Assembly (NCBI RefSeq): GCF_020889625.1
Contig: NZ_CP086380.1
Location: 329,001 to 393,000 of the forward strand
Direction of reading: 5' to 3'
Source: Deinococcus radiophilus
GTDB taxonomy: Bacteria > Deinococcota > Deinococci > Deinococcales > Deinococcaceae
DNA: 64,000 bases
The position numbers were made by a program, and so were the translations under genes. Of this stretch, positions 53,608 through 62,512 are shown piece by piece. How positions within the stretch are numbered: the stretch's first letter is position 1; each line of letters begins with the position of its first letter. Below the pieces are notes generated by a model. It worked only from the letters and a program-made list of their open reading frames with translations, did no database searches and was not told the origin of the DNA.

Positions 53608-53706
53608 GAGCAGAGGGCTGAGGGCTTTTTTTACCCCTCTCCCAAGCGGAGCGGGTCTGCCGCAGACGGAGGTGAGGGGTCTTTTTGGCTCTCTGCCCTC
53701 TGCTCT
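53607..53706. repeat. structured intergenic repeat between ABC genes
   Basis: About 100 nt with three nested inverted repeats: AGAGCAGAGGGC (53607-53618) with GCCCTCTGCTCT (53695-53706); ACCCCTC (53633-53639) with GAGGGGT (53674-53680); and GTCTGC with GCAGAC at the apex (about 53655-53667). Two T-rich stretches (53625-53631 and about 53681-53685) flank the middle stem. It could be an mRNA-stabilising or attenuating element between the ATPase and permease genes, or a dispersed repeat. Confidence 0.75.
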
Positions 53707-53721
53707 CTGCCGCGGGTCCGC

Positions 53722-55383
53722 ATGACCCGCCCGCCCTCGCTTCTCCGCCTCAAGGCCCGCGCCTCGGCCAATGCGTTTCGGCGTGGCAGCAAAGTCGGGT
53801 ATGCGCTGCTGGGGGTGCTGGGGCTGACGCTGGTCTATGCCGAAGTGTGGGGCAGTTGGCGGGCGCTGAATTTTCTGGGGACTTTTGGCGATATCGGCAT
53901 CGCGGTGTTTGCGCGGGTGCTGGAAATCGGCCTGATCGTGCTGACTTCCGGCGTGGCCTTTAGCGCCACCACTGCCGCCATCAGCACGCTGTACCTCAGC
54001 GACGACCTGAACTTTTTGCTGGCCCAGCCGATTCGCACGGCCCGTGTCTTCGGTCTCAAGGTGTTCGAGACGTTTCTCAGTACGGCGCTCGTTCCGCTGC
54101 TGCTCACGCTGCCCATCTTCTTCACGCTGGCCGTGTTTTCGCAGGCACCTTGGTGGGCCTACGCGGTTATTGTGCTGGCCAGCGTGGCCATTTTCGCCGC
54201 GCCGGTGGGCCTCGGCGCGCTGCTGGCGGTCGGCCTGATGCGGGTGGCCCCGGCAGGCCGGGTGCGCGACGTGGCGACCGGGCTGGGCGTCATTTTTAGT
54301 GCCGGGCTGGTGTTCGCGGTGCGGGCCATGCGCCCCGAAGCCATCCTGAACCAGATGACCAATCCCGCCGAATTCGAGCGCATCTTGCGCGAGTTCGCCA
54401 GTCCGACCCACCCGCTGCTGCCGCCGTCGTGGGCCGCCGAGAGTGTCTGGCAAGCGGCGCGGGGGGTGCTGCCGCTCTCCATTCTGCCGCTGCTGCTGCT
54501 CACGGGCGGGTTGCTGGCGCTTGCCACCTGGCTGGCGGGCAAAGCCTACCAAGAAGGCTGGGCGCGGGCGCTGGACTCGTCCACCCCGCGCCTTGATCCC
54601 CGGCCCCGCCGCGCCAGCCCCGGCGAGCGCTGGGCCGCCCGGCTGGGCGTAGGCGGGTCACTGGCCTACAAGGACTGGCGGCTGATCCTGCGCGACCCGA
54701 CCCAGTGGAGCCAACTGCTGGTGGTGGCGGCGCTGGCGGGCGTGTACCTGATGTCAGTGCAGGGCGTGCCGCTGCCGTACCCGCAGTTCCGGGAGATTCT
54801 GGGCTATATCCAGCTGGTGTTTCAGGGCTTTATCGTGGCAGCGGTGGCGGTGCGGCTGGCTTTTCCGGCCGTCAGCACCGAAGCCCGTGCCTACTGGTTG
54901 CTGCGCACCGGCCCCATCTCGGCGCGGCAGATCGTGCTGAGCAAATACCTGTCTATCCTGCCAGTCACGCTGGTCCTGGCGCTGGCCCTGGCCGCCGCGA
55001 GTGGCCGAATCATGGCGGTGGGGGAGACGGTGATGCTGGTCAGCCTGCTGCTGGCGGTCAGCAACGCGCTGGTGATTACGGCGCTCGGCGTAGGCATGGG
55101 CGCCGCCGCCCCGCGCTTCGCTGCCGATAACCCTGCCGAAATCGGGGTCAGTCCGGCGGGCCTGGCTTTCATGGGCCTTAGCCTGCTGTACGCCACCGGC
55201 ACGGCAGCGCTGCTGGGCAAGGCGGCGGTAGGCAGTGTGCTGCGCCCGGACCTGTTTCCGGGATATTCGGCGCTGTGGTCGCTGGAAGGGATGCTGGGAC
55301 TGGGTGCCCTGTTATCGCTGACGGTGCTGGGCACCTGGGGGGCACTGCGCTATGGCTGGCGCGGTCTGGACCGCTGGGAGTGA
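53722..55383 (+). CDS. ABC exporter permease subunit
   Basis: A 553-residue protein with about 12 hydrophobic segments in two halves joined by a charged loop (about 285-320). It matches the putative ABC exporter (duplicated ABC-2-like) pattern: ..ATTAAISTLYLSDDLNFLLAQPIRTARVFGLKVFETFL.. in the first half and ..YWLLRTGPISARQIVLSKYLSILPVTLVLALAL.. in the second. These paired segments are repeats of the same element. It is the natural partner of the ATPase at 52819. Substrate unknown. Confidence 0.82.
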   Translation: MTRPPSLLRLKARASANAFRRGSKVGYALLGVLGLTLVYAEVWGSWRALNFLGTFGDIGIAVFARVLEIGLIVLTSGVAFSATTAAISTLYLSDDLNFLLAQPIRTARVFGLKVFETFLSTALVPLLLTLPIFFTLAVFSQAPWWAYAVIVLASVAIFAAPVGLGALLAVGLMRVAPAGRVRDVATGLGVIFSAGLVFAVRAMRPEAILNQMTNPAEFERILREFASPTHPLLPPSWAAESVWQAARGVLPLSILPLLLLTGGLLALATWLAGKAYQEGWARALDSSTPRLDPRPRRASPGERWAARLGVGGSLAYKDWRLILRDPTQWSQLLVVAALAGVYLMSVQGVPLPYPQFREILGYIQLVFQGFIVAAVAVRLAFPAVSTEARAYWLLRTGPISARQIVLSKYLSILPVTLVLALALAAASGRIMAVGETVMLVSLLLAVSNALVITALGVGMGAAAPRFAADNPAEIGVSPAGLAFMGLSLLYATGTAALLGKAAVGSVLRPDLFPGYSALWSLEGMLGLGALLSLTVLGTWGALRYGWRGLDRWE

Positions 55384-55451
55384 GGCCGGGGCAAGCCGGG
55401 CTTTCTCGGTGCATTCGCCGTGAGAGTGCGGCTCCCTTTTTCAGTTCTCAA

Positions 55452-55934
55452 TTATTCGCATCCTAGAGCTGCGTTCCGTGATGCCCAGACCTGCTGCAGG
55501 AAGGCGGGCGGTAGCTGCCGCAGAATCTCGGCCCGGTCCAAAGGCGGCTGCGCGTGCGTCTGGACAACGTGTCCCTGGTTGTCATAGTCCAGGCGCAGCA
55601 CGCTGATCTTTTGCTCCCCTTGCCAGTGGACAGAGGTCACCCGGTCCCTGCGTCCGGCCCAGTCAAACCAGAAGTTCAGTTCAGTCTGGTCACGGGCATT
55701 CCTAGAGATGTTACGGAAGCGTCTGACCGTGCCGCGGCTATCCGACCACGGGGTTCTGATCTCCTGTCTCCCGCTGCATGGGTCGTGGAAGGTTCGGGTC
55801 GTTGCACGGTACTCGCCCGCTTGAATCTGACGTTTTACGAAAGTTACGTTGGTATCCACTGCGGCAGCTTGGGCTGCGGTGGACAGACCAGCGAGGCAGC
55901 ACACCCACGGAATGCAATGAGGCCACAGCTTCAT
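55452..55934 (-). CDS. secreted hypothetical protein
   Basis: A 160-residue protein with signal peptide MKLWPHCIPWVCCLAGLSTAAQAA. The mature part is basic and aromatic (..TFVKRQIQAGEYRATTRTFHDPCSGRQEIRTPWSDSRGTVRRFRNISRN..NFWFDWAGRRDRVTSVHWQGE..). Two Cys (in DPCSG and ALGCE) could form a disulfide. No family recognised. AGGA lies just upstream of ATG 55934. Confidence 0.65.
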   Translation of the reverse strand: MKLWPHCIPWVCCLAGLSTAAQAAAVDTNVTFVKRQIQAGEYRATTRTFHDPCSGRQEIRTPWSDSRGTVRRFRNISRNARDQTELNFWFDWAGRRDRVTSVHWQGEQKISVLRLDYDNQGHVVQTHAQPPLDRAEILRQLPPAFLQQVWASRNAALGCE

Positions 55935-55956
55935 GCTTCATCCTGACATAGGCGGG

Positions 55957-56490
55957 TTAATGAATGCTCTGCCGCCGCTCCACCCGCTGCAGCCAGCGCC
56001 GCATCTCGGCGGGCGAGCGCAGCCGCACTACGTCCAGGTGAGGGTGGCGGGCCAGCTTCTGGCGGTTGCGGGTACGGTTTTTCCAGTGGGTCTTGAAAAA
56101 CCAGACCAGGATGCCGTCACGCGAAAAGAGGGTCTGCCAGCGCTCCCGGTTGCCGTTCCAGAGTTCTTCACGGGTCCACATGCGCGTGAGGGTGCGTGTC
56201 AGCAGTTGCCGGAACACCACCGGCGCGGCGTAGTCCAGCCACACGGCAGTATCGGCGCGGGGCCAGCTGATGTCCTGGGCCTTGGTATAGTTGCCGTCCA
56301 TGACCCAGGCATCTTGGGCAGTAAAGCGGTCTACCTGGGTGCGGAACTCGTCCAGCGGGGCTTCTTGCCAGCCGGGGAGATGATTCCAGGCGTCTTGCTC
56401 GGCGTGTGGCAGGTCCAGCAGGCATCCCAGTTCACGCGCCAGGGTCGTTTTGCCGCTGCCGGTTGTTCCGATGATCAGGATTCGCTGCAT
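55957..56490 (-). CDS. P-loop kinase-like protein (topology modulation/adenylate-kinase type)
   Basis: A 177-residue protein with Walker A MQRILIIGTTGSGKTTLARELG and ..WVMDGNYTKAQDISWPRADTAVWLDYAAPVVFRQLLTRTL.., the pattern of DNA-topology-modulation FlaR-like proteins and small adenylate-kinase-like NTPases. A TAGCCT box lies 7 nt before the ATG. Substrate unknown. Many such genes are shell genes of unclear role. Confidence 0.8.
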   Translation of the reverse strand: MQRILIIGTTGSGKTTLARELGCLLDLPHAEQDAWNHLPGWQEAPLDEFRTQVDRFTAQDAWVMDGNYTKAQDISWPRADTAVWLDYAAPVVFRQLLTRTLTRMWTREELWNGNRERWQTLFSRDGILVWFFKTHWKNRTRNRQKLARHPHLDVVRLRSPAEMRRWLQRVERRQSIH

Positions 56491-56636
56491 GAGAGGTAGG
56501 CTAGTGCGGAGGCCGGGGAGAGGGGATGGGCCAGATGGCGTAGTGGGCAGAAGGTGAGTATGACCTCCGCCTTCGGCCTGCCTTCTTCCTCATCAAAGCT
56601 GGCGCGAAGCTGCTACCGGCTGGGGACCGCCCAGGT

Positions 56637-57419
56637 TCAGGCTTGCTGGGCGTCGGCCCAGGCGGTCACTGCCGCCGTCTGATACGCGGCCAGCCCTGCG
56701 CCTGCCTGGTCAATGTTCTGCTGGAAACGCTCGTCACTGCTCCACAGCTGCGCCAGGCCGCGCAGCATGGTCGGCGGGGCGTCGTAGAACCAGCGCTCCA
56801 AGTGGGCATGGTGATCGGCGGCAATGGCTTGGGCTTCAGCGCTGCCTGCGCTCAGGCCCGCCCTCATCGCGCCCAGGTACCGGGTATTGATGGCGTCCAT
56901 TTCGCCCCGAATGGTCTGCCAGTCGGCCCCCGTGTAGCGGCGCGTCCGCTCGGCGCTCTGGCGATAGGCATCGCTGTCGCCCCAGCGGGTCTGTACTTCG
57001 GCCTCATGGTCGGCAGGATCGTAGCCGCCGAATACTTCTCTGAAGTTTTCACTTTGCATGGTTTCTCTCCGGTCTTGATGTTCTAAAAAGGTGTCCAGAG
57101 CACGCAGGGTCCGGCCCAGCGCTGCGCGTTCTGCCAGCAGCCGGGCGCGTTGAGCGCTGAGGGCCGCCTCGGTTGCCTGTGGGTCGGCGTCCAGCAGCGC
57201 AGAAATCTCGGCTAGGCCAAAGCCCAGCCGCCGCCAGAGCAGAATCTGCCACAGGCGGGTCAGGTCGCCCGCAACATACAGGCGATAACCGGCGTCACTG
57301 CGCCCTGCTGGGGACAACAGCCCCAGGGCGTCGTAGTGGTGCAGCGTGCGGACGCTGACGCCGGTGATCTGCGCCACTTGGCTGACAGTATAGGTGGTGG
57401 GAGATGTTGCGGTGTTCAT
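56637..57419 (-). CDS. MerR-family regulator with TipAS domain
   Basis: A 260-residue protein. Residues about 8-80 are a MerR winged helix (..TYTVSQVAQITGVSVRTLHHYDALGLLSPAGRSDAGYRLY..), then a dimerisation helix (about 85-125), then a TipAS antibiotic-recognition domain (about 140-260, ..YDPADHEAEVQTRWGDSDAYRQSAERTRRYT..). In TipAL this domain binds cyclic thiopeptides and the protein activates its own promoter. The promoter upstream has the 19-bp spacer and dyad expected for such control. Confidence 0.9.
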   Translation of the reverse strand: MNTATSPTTYTVSQVAQITGVSVRTLHHYDALGLLSPAGRSDAGYRLYVAGDLTRLWQILLWRRLGFGLAEISALLDADPQATEAALSAQRARLLAERAALGRTLRALDTFLEHQDRRETMQSENFREVFGGYDPADHEAEVQTRWGDSDAYRQSAERTRRYTGADWQTIRGEMDAINTRYLGAMRAGLSAGSAEAQAIAADHHAHLERWFYDAPPTMLRGLAQLWSSDERFQQNIDQAGAGLAAYQTAAVTAWADAQQA

Positions 57420-57455
57420 AGTGGGTTTGGGCAGAACGGAATCTGTCCATAGTTC

Positions 57456-57486
57456 ACGCTAAGCCCTGACGTGGCGTGAGGGTCAA
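57456..57486 (-). promoter_or_regulatory. MerR-type promoter with 19-bp spacer and operator dyad
   Basis: On the minus strand -35 TTGACC (57481-57486) and -10 TAGCGT (57456-57461) are separated by 19 bp. The spacer holds CCCTCACG-CCA-CGTCAGGG (57464-57482), a dyad with one mismatch. Over-long spacers with a central dyad are the hallmark of MerR-activated promoters. It lies 37 bp upstream of the tipAL-like gene, implying autoregulation. Confidence 0.75.
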
Positions 57487-57494
57487 GCCCCCGG

Positions 57495-58088
57495 CTATGA
57501 CTCCCGGAACCAGCGCACCCGGTCGGTGGCCTCGCCGCGCTGTCCCTGCGGCCACTCGCCGTCTACGTACCCCAGATAAATCAGCCCAATGGGACGGCAG
57601 CCTGCCTCAAAACCCAGGGCCTGCATGGTGTGCGGGTGCATGGAAGCGGCGTTGCTGATCCACTTGCTGCCCAGCCCCACGGCGCGGGCGGCCAGCAGCA
57701 GATTCTGAATGGCAGCGGCCGTGGCCCAGTCGTCCTCAAAAGGGGGGAGTTTGGAACCTTCAGGCGTTTGTGCGGCCACCATGATCCAGGCCGGGGCCTT
57801 GAGCTGGTTGGTCCGCTGCGTTTCTACCGCTTCAGGTGTGGCACTCTCGGCGCCCTTGTGGAGGGCCAGCGAATCGGCCAGCACGTCGGCCAGCCGCTCG
57901 CGTCCAGCACCAGTAAAGACGGCGAAGCGCCAGGGCTGAGTCAGGCCATGATTGGGTGCCCACTGCGCGGCGGTCAGCAGTTCCAGCAGGGTGTCCTCGG
58001 GGATGGGGCGGTCACTCAGGGCCGTCAGCGGCACAGTGCGGCGCTGACGGACAGCGCTGAGGGTGTCCAGGGAGGCGGTGGTCGTCAT
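57495..58088 (-). CDS. nitroreductase-family protein
   Basis: A 197-residue FMN-dependent reductase: ..LSAVRQRRTVPLTALSDRPIPEDTLLELLTAAQWAPNHGLTQPWRFAVFTG.. and ..NLLLAARAVGLGSKWISN.. and ..PIGLIYLGY.. match the nitroreductase family (YdjA-like). A TACCCT box lies 7 nt before ATG 58088. Its stop lies just before the MerR-type promoter, so the two genes are separately expressed. Confidence 0.85.
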   Translation of the reverse strand: MTTTASLDTLSAVRQRRTVPLTALSDRPIPEDTLLELLTAAQWAPNHGLTQPWRFAVFTGAGRERLADVLADSLALHKGAESATPEAVETQRTNQLKAPAWIMVAAQTPEGSKLPPFEDDWATAAAIQNLLLAARAVGLGSKWISNAASMHPHTMQALGFEAGCRPIGLIYLGYVDGEWPQGQRGEATDRVRWFRES

Positions 58089-58106
58089 GACCCCCAGGGT
58101 AACGGG

Positions 58107-58875
58107 TCAGGGGGCGGGCGTGGGGGCAGGGTGCAGTGGATCATTCACGGGTTTCAGGATCAAGTCTATCTCGCCCTGATCCGGGGCGCGGTTCTCCCGA
58201 ATCCAGCGGGCGGCCGCCTCCCGGTCATACTCCACCCGGCGGCGCTCCGCGTACCAGACGCCACTGCGCCGTTCCAGCAGCAGCCAACTGGTACGCGGGT
58301 CAGGGTCGTGGGTCCAGGTTGCTGGACCGGCACTCACCAGTAGGGTATCTCCAACTTGCCGGGTGTCGGCGCAGTGCATGTGACCGACGACATAGACCCT
58401 ATACCCGCCGAAACCGTGCAAGCGCTCAGCCATTTCGGCCTCGGTGCGGCGGCGCATGACTCCAGTGTCATAGTCTAAGGTGAAGTAACAGGCTGTCCCA
58501 GGGCGAAGCGGGTGTGCCGTGCGAGGCCAGAACTTCACCGTCTGCCAGCACGGCCCTGAGCGGCAATGCGGCCAAGTGTTCCCGATCGGCCAGGGGAATG
58601 TGTTCGGCCAGCCACGCGCCCACGGCCTGCTTGTAGGGTGGCAACTCGGCAGGGGAGAAGGTCAGCAGTTCGTCGTTGTTGCCACGCACTTCTACCGCTC
58701 CCAAGCTGCGCTGCAGTTCCAGCGCCCGCAACGGGTCGGCCTGGCCCCAGACCTGATCGCCCAGGTTGACGGTCAGGTCGGGAGCGTGGGTCTGGATGTC
58801 CCGGATGACGGCCTCAGCGGCGAAGGCGTTGCCGTGTACATCACTCAGCACGGCAAGGCGCAGGGCGCTGCTCAT
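58107..58875 (-). pseudogene. calcineurin-like metallophosphoesterase, frameshifted
   Basis: The first segment (58875 to about 58488) contains ..LAVLSDVHGNAFAAEAV.., ..VNLGDQVWGQADP.., ..VRGNNDE.. and ..LASHGTP... The second (to 58107) contains ..YVVGHMHCADTRQVG..LVSAGPATW... Together they have the D-x-H, GDxxW, GNxD and GHxH motifs of YfcE/ApaH-like phosphoesterases. The frames differ by one base near 58486-58488 (an extra T on the minus strand). ATG 58875 overlaps the permease stop by 4 nt. Decay or a sequencing error are both possible. Confidence 0.8.
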
Positions 58876-60140
58876 ACCTCCCCGGCGCCCGCATCGGCTT
58901 CCTCACGCTGGGTGGGCAGCAGCAGATTGGCCAGGATGCCCACCAGGGCGGCCAGCGCCATGCCCGACAGGGTCAGTTCAGTGCCGCCCAGTGCAATCGG
59001 GAAGGCCGCCCCGCCCAGGCCCAGCACCAGAATCAGGCTGACCACGATCAGGTTGCGCGAGTGTGCAAAGTCAATCTGTGCCTCGGCCAGCGTGCGAATA
59101 CCTACGCTGGCGATCATGCCGAACAACAGAATCGAGACGCCGCCCAACACACCCTGTGGGAAGCTCTGCAGAACCGCGGCCAGCTTGGGCGAGCAGCCGT
59201 ACAAGATGGCAAATATGGCAGCGATCCGGATGATCGCCGGATCATAAACCTTGGTCAGCGCCAGTACGCCAGTGTTCTCGGCATACGTAGTCGCGGCGGG
59301 ACCGCCCATCACTGCGCTGCTCATGTTGGCGATGCCGTCGGCAAAGAGGGTCCGGCTGAGGCCCGGCTTCTGCAAAAAGTTCTGACCCACCACCCGGCCA
59401 TTGACTACCACATCGCCCACATGCTCAATAAAGGTCACGATGGCGACTGGCGCGATGATGGCCACCGCCTGCCAGTTCAGTTCCGGGGCGTGAAAGTCGG
59501 GCAGGCCCACCCAGGCGGCTTGGCGGATATTTTGCAGGGCCGCCGTATCGACCGCACCCAGCAGCAGCGCGGCGATGTACCCGGTCAGCACCCCGATCAG
59601 GATCGGAATCATGCGAAACAGGCCACGCCCATACAGGCTGGCGAGCACAGCTGCCAGCAAGGTGATGACGGACAGCGGCCAGTTGTCGCTGGCCTGGTCA
59701 ATCGCCACGCTGCTCAGGCCCAGGCCGATCACCATAATCACCGGCCCGGTCACGATGGGTGGGAAGATGCGCAGCACCTTTTCGGTCCCGAACAGGGCCA
59801 CCAGCGCCGAGAACAGCAGGTACATCGCCCCGGCGGCGATCAGGCCACCAGCCGCAGCGCCCACGCCCATTTCCTTGACCACCAGCGCGGTCGGGGCGAT
59901 AAAAGCGAACGAACTGCCCAGGAAAATCGGGACTCGCCAGCCGCTCAGGGCGTGAAAGATCAGCGTGGCGACCCCGGCCCCGAACAATGCCACGCTGGGG
60001 GGCAGGCCCACCAAAATGGGCACCAGCACGGTGGCCCCGAACATGGCGATGGAGTGCTGCACGCCCAGCACCAGTTTGCGCTGTAGCGGCAATTCGGCCG
60101 AGGGATGCGGGGCGGGCGCGGGAGCAGGAGCCTGGGTCAT
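58872..60140 (-). CDS. uracil/xanthine permease, NCS2 family
   Basis: A 422-residue transporter with about 14 hydrophobic segments. Family motifs are ..[34 protein letters not shown].., ..[15 protein letters not shown].., ..[73 protein letters not shown].. (the NCS2 substrate core with Glu) and ..[19 protein letters not shown]... It is closest to UraA/PyrP-type uracil/H+ symporters. ATG 60140 is preferred to the longer frame at 60188 because it starts the family pattern. Confidence 0.9.
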   Translation of the reverse strand: MTQAPAPAPAPHPSAELPLQRKLVLGVQHSIAMFGATVLVPILVGLPPSVALFGAGVATLIFHALSGWRVPIFLGSSFAFIAPTALVVKEMGVGAAAGGLIAAGAMYLLFSALVALFGTEKVLRIFPPIVTGPVIMVIGLGLSSVAIDQASDNWPLSVITLLAAVLASLYGRGLFRMIPILIGVLTGYIAALLLGAVDTAALQNIRQAAWVGLPDFHAPELNWQAVAIIAPVAIVTFIEHVGDVVVNGRVVGQNFLQKPGLSRTLFADGIANMSSAVMGGPAATTYAENTGVLALTKVYDPAIIRIAAIFAILYGCSPKLAAVLQSFPQGVLGGVSILLFGMIASVGIRTLAEAQIDFAHSRNLIVVSLILVLGLGGAAFPIALGGTELTLSGMALAALVGILANLLLPTQREEADAGAGEV

Positions 60141-60268
60141 GTTGTGCCTGAGTTTAGGGCAGAAAGAGGAGGGGTGCGGGAGCATCAAACTGTGCAGTCG
60201 CTGTCTGCCCTCCTTCCCCCTCTGCCACCAACCCCCGCCATGCCCTGCGCTATGCTGAGTGGCAACCT

Positions 60269-60664
60269 ATGAGCGCTGTGACGTCTGTCCCCACCCGAGC
60301 CACTGGGCGGCGAGCTTCTGTCTCGCTGGGGCGTGTGCTGCGTATTGTGGCTGCTTTACTGCTGGCCCTGCTGGGTCTGGGGCTGGCGGCATTCAGCATC
60401 AGCCGATTCGGGGCGCTGGGCGCGGGTGCGCCACTCTGGCTGCAGGCGGTCGCTTCGGGCGAATTGCTGCTGGGACAGCTGGTGTTCGGCGCGGGCTACG
60501 CGGCCTGGGACGAATTTGGCCGGGCCCTGGTGCAGGCGTTGCTGGCCAGCCTGTGTTTGGGTCTTGCCGCTGGAGTCTGGCCACGCCGCCGGCTGCGGGT
60601 GCAGCCTGACTCGCCGTATTCCTTCTCCTATCATGTGGATGAGGAGTGGGAGCGGGGCGCGTGA
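60269..60664 (+). CDS. hypothetical small membrane protein
   Basis: A 131-residue protein with two hydrophobic helices (..VLRIVAALLLALLGLGLAAFSI.. and ..ALVQALLASLCLGLAAGVWP..) and an acidic C-terminal tail (..SYHVDEEWERGA). A TATGCT box lies upstream at about 60250. No family recognised. Confidence 0.58.
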   Translation: MSAVTSVPTRATGRRASVSLGRVLRIVAALLLALLGLGLAAFSISRFGALGAGAPLWLQAVASGELLLGQLVFGAGYAAWDEFGRALVQALLASLCLGLAAGVWPRRRLRVQPDSPYSFSYHVDEEWERGA

Positions 60665-60755
60665 TCAGGGGCTAAGGCGTTTTACAGTCGGGTCAGGAGC
60701 AGGGTAGAGAGCCGCCCCAACCAGCTCAACTGTTCTGCAGCGTACACTGGGGCTT

Positions 60756-61193
60756 ATGTCTGAAGTCGCAACCCCGCTGATGATCAAGGACGTGCTGGAA
60801 ACCCTGCCGCACCGCTTTCCTTTTGTGATGGTAGACCGGGTGCTGTCGGTCCAGGGCGGAGAAGTTCACGCCCTGAAAAATGTCAGCGTGAATGAGCCGT
60901 ATTTCGTGGGTCACTTTCCACAGGAACCTGTGATGCCCGGTGTGATGATCACTGAGGCATTGGCCCAGGCCAGCATGTTTTGTCTGCACGGCGAGATGCC
61001 AGCCGGCACGGTGGGCTATCTGGCCGGGGTCGAGGGGGCACGTTTCAAGCACAAGGTGGTGCCGGGCGATCAGCTGCACCTCTACGCCAAACTGGAATTT
61101 CTGCGCCGGGGTTTGGGCAAGACGACCTGCCGCGCCGAGGTGGACGGCAAAGTGGTCGCGGAAGCCACCATTCTTTTCGCTGTCGCCAAGTAG
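60756..61193 (+). CDS. fabZ: 3-hydroxyacyl-ACP dehydratase FabZ
   Basis: A 145-residue hot-dog-fold dehydratase of fatty-acid elongation. MSEVATPLMIKDVLETLPHRFPFVMVDRVL.. and ..NEPYFVGHFPQEPVMPGVMITEALAQASMF.. hold the catalytic His of GHFP and the following Glu. A TACACT box is 7 nt before the ATG. It dehydrates beta-hydroxyacyl-ACP in the cytosol. The lipid-related genes that follow (LptF/G-like, MGDG-type transferase) suggest an envelope-lipid cluster. Confidence 0.96.
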   Translation: MSEVATPLMIKDVLETLPHRFPFVMVDRVLSVQGGEVHALKNVSVNEPYFVGHFPQEPVMPGVMITEALAQASMFCLHGEMPAGTVGYLAGVEGARFKHKVVPGDQLHLYAKLEFLRRGLGKTTCRAEVDGKVVAEATILFAVAK

Positions 61194-61282
61194 AGGTCGG
61201 CCGAAGCCATGTTCATGTTCCTCTACCGCTTGGATGCGTCCCAGCCCAGCCCCGCTGTGCCAGGCAGGATGTAGTGCAGAGA

Positions 61283-62473
61283 ATGACCCGCTACATTCTG
61301 GCCGAGCTGATTCCGCCGCTGCTGGCCGGCGTGCTGCTGTTCACGGCGCTGCTCTCGTTCGGGTATTTCTTTGTGAGCAGTCAGTGGCTGCAGGGCGTCC
61401 CGCCAGGGCTGGTGGCGCAGTGGATCGGCTATCAGTTGCCGGACACGCTGGTCAAAGTACTGCCGATGGCCGCTGTCCTGATGACCATCGTGGCCTTCGG
61501 GCGGCTGAACACCGAGCGCGAACTGGTGGCCCTGCAGTCCGGCGGTATCGGGCTGGGGCAGGCTGGGCGTCCGGTGGCCGTGGTCGGTTCGGTGCTGGCG
61601 CTGCTTTCGCTGTGGCTCAGTCTGTGGGTGGCACCGCAGGCCAATGTAGAAACCCGCAGCCTGTACTGGGACGTGCTGACCGGCAGTGGTCTGAGTAACC
61701 TGTCGGGCCGCACGCTGGATCTGGGCGGGGGCCTGAGTCTGCAGTGGCAAAGCTATGACCATGCCAAACGTCAGATGCAGAACGTCCGGGCCGAGCGCTG
61801 GGATAAGGAAAATCCCCAGCAGGCCGAAGTGGTGTTTGCAAAGAGCGGAAGTTTCGAGGACAACCAACTGCGCCTGAGTGACTATCAGGCCTTTACGGTG
61901 AACTACGCCGCCGCCGCCGACCTGGCCGCCGGAAGTCAGGATTCGGCCCCGGCAGACGCTGACCCTGCTGCCAATCTCCTGGCGTTACGCCAACAGGCCG
62001 AAGCGGTGAACGACCGGATCCGGGCGGTGTTTCCAGCCATCGTGCAAGGACCGGACCCAGCCCAGCCGCTGGTGATCGAAGCAGGCACCTCGCGCAAGGA
62101 AATGTTGGCCCAGTACGCCGACGCCATCGGGGCCGACACCCAGGGCTGGGATGAGCTGAGCGCCGTGATCCGTGATCCGAAGGCTGAGCTGGCTGAGCGT
62201 CAGGCGGCGGCCATGACCCTCAGCCGCAAGGTGGCGCTGCCATTCGGCAATCTGGTGCTGGCATTGGCCGCACTGCCGTTCGCGCTGCGGTTCGGGCGTA
62301 GCCTGGGCGTCAGTCTGGGCATGGCCCTGCTGGTGGCGCTGGCCTACTATCTGCTGACTGCTGTGGGTCTGACCCTGGCCGGCAGCAGCACAGGTCTGGC
62401 AGCGCTGCTGTGGCCCTGGCTGGGCAACGTGATGATGCTGATCACCGGGCTGCTGTTGCTGAGGAGAACGTGA
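61283..62473 (+). CDS. LptF/LptG (YjgP/YjgQ)-family permease
   Basis: A 396-residue protein starting MTRYILAELIPPLLAGVLLFTALLSFGYF. Six hydrophobic helices in two sets flank a large periplasmic region (about 120-300), the LptF/LptG layout (..QLPDTLVKVLPMAAVLMTIVAFGRLNTERELVALQSGGI.. is the coupling-helix segment). These permeases extract lipids for outer-membrane assembly with an LptB ATPase that is not in this window. Deinococcus lacks classical LPS, so the lipid may be a glycolipid. ATG 61283 is the family start; the longer frame is not. Confidence 0.85.
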   Translation: MTRYILAELIPPLLAGVLLFTALLSFGYFFVSSQWLQGVPPGLVAQWIGYQLPDTLVKVLPMAAVLMTIVAFGRLNTERELVALQSGGIGLGQAGRPVAVVGSVLALLSLWLSLWVAPQANVETRSLYWDVLTGSGLSNLSGRTLDLGGGLSLQWQSYDHAKRQMQNVRAERWDKENPQQAEVVFAKSGSFEDNQLRLSDYQAFTVNYAAAADLAAGSQDSAPADADPAANLLALRQQAEAVNDRIRAVFPAIVQGPDPAQPLVIEAGTSRKEMLAQYADAIGADTQGWDELSAVIRDPKAELAERQAAAMTLSRKVALPFGNLVLALAALPFALRFGRSLGVSLGMALLVALAYYLLTAVGLTLAGSSTGLAALLWPWLGNVMMLITGLLLLRRT

Positions 62474-62512
62474 TAGGCACAGCAGATTCTCCTCAGCAGG
62501 TCGGGCAGCCTC

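Noticed and set aside
52765..54552. 595-residue minus-strand frame over the ABC transporter genes
   Set aside because: It is complementary to a clear ATPase and permease; composition (Gln, Arg, His) is that of a shadow frame.
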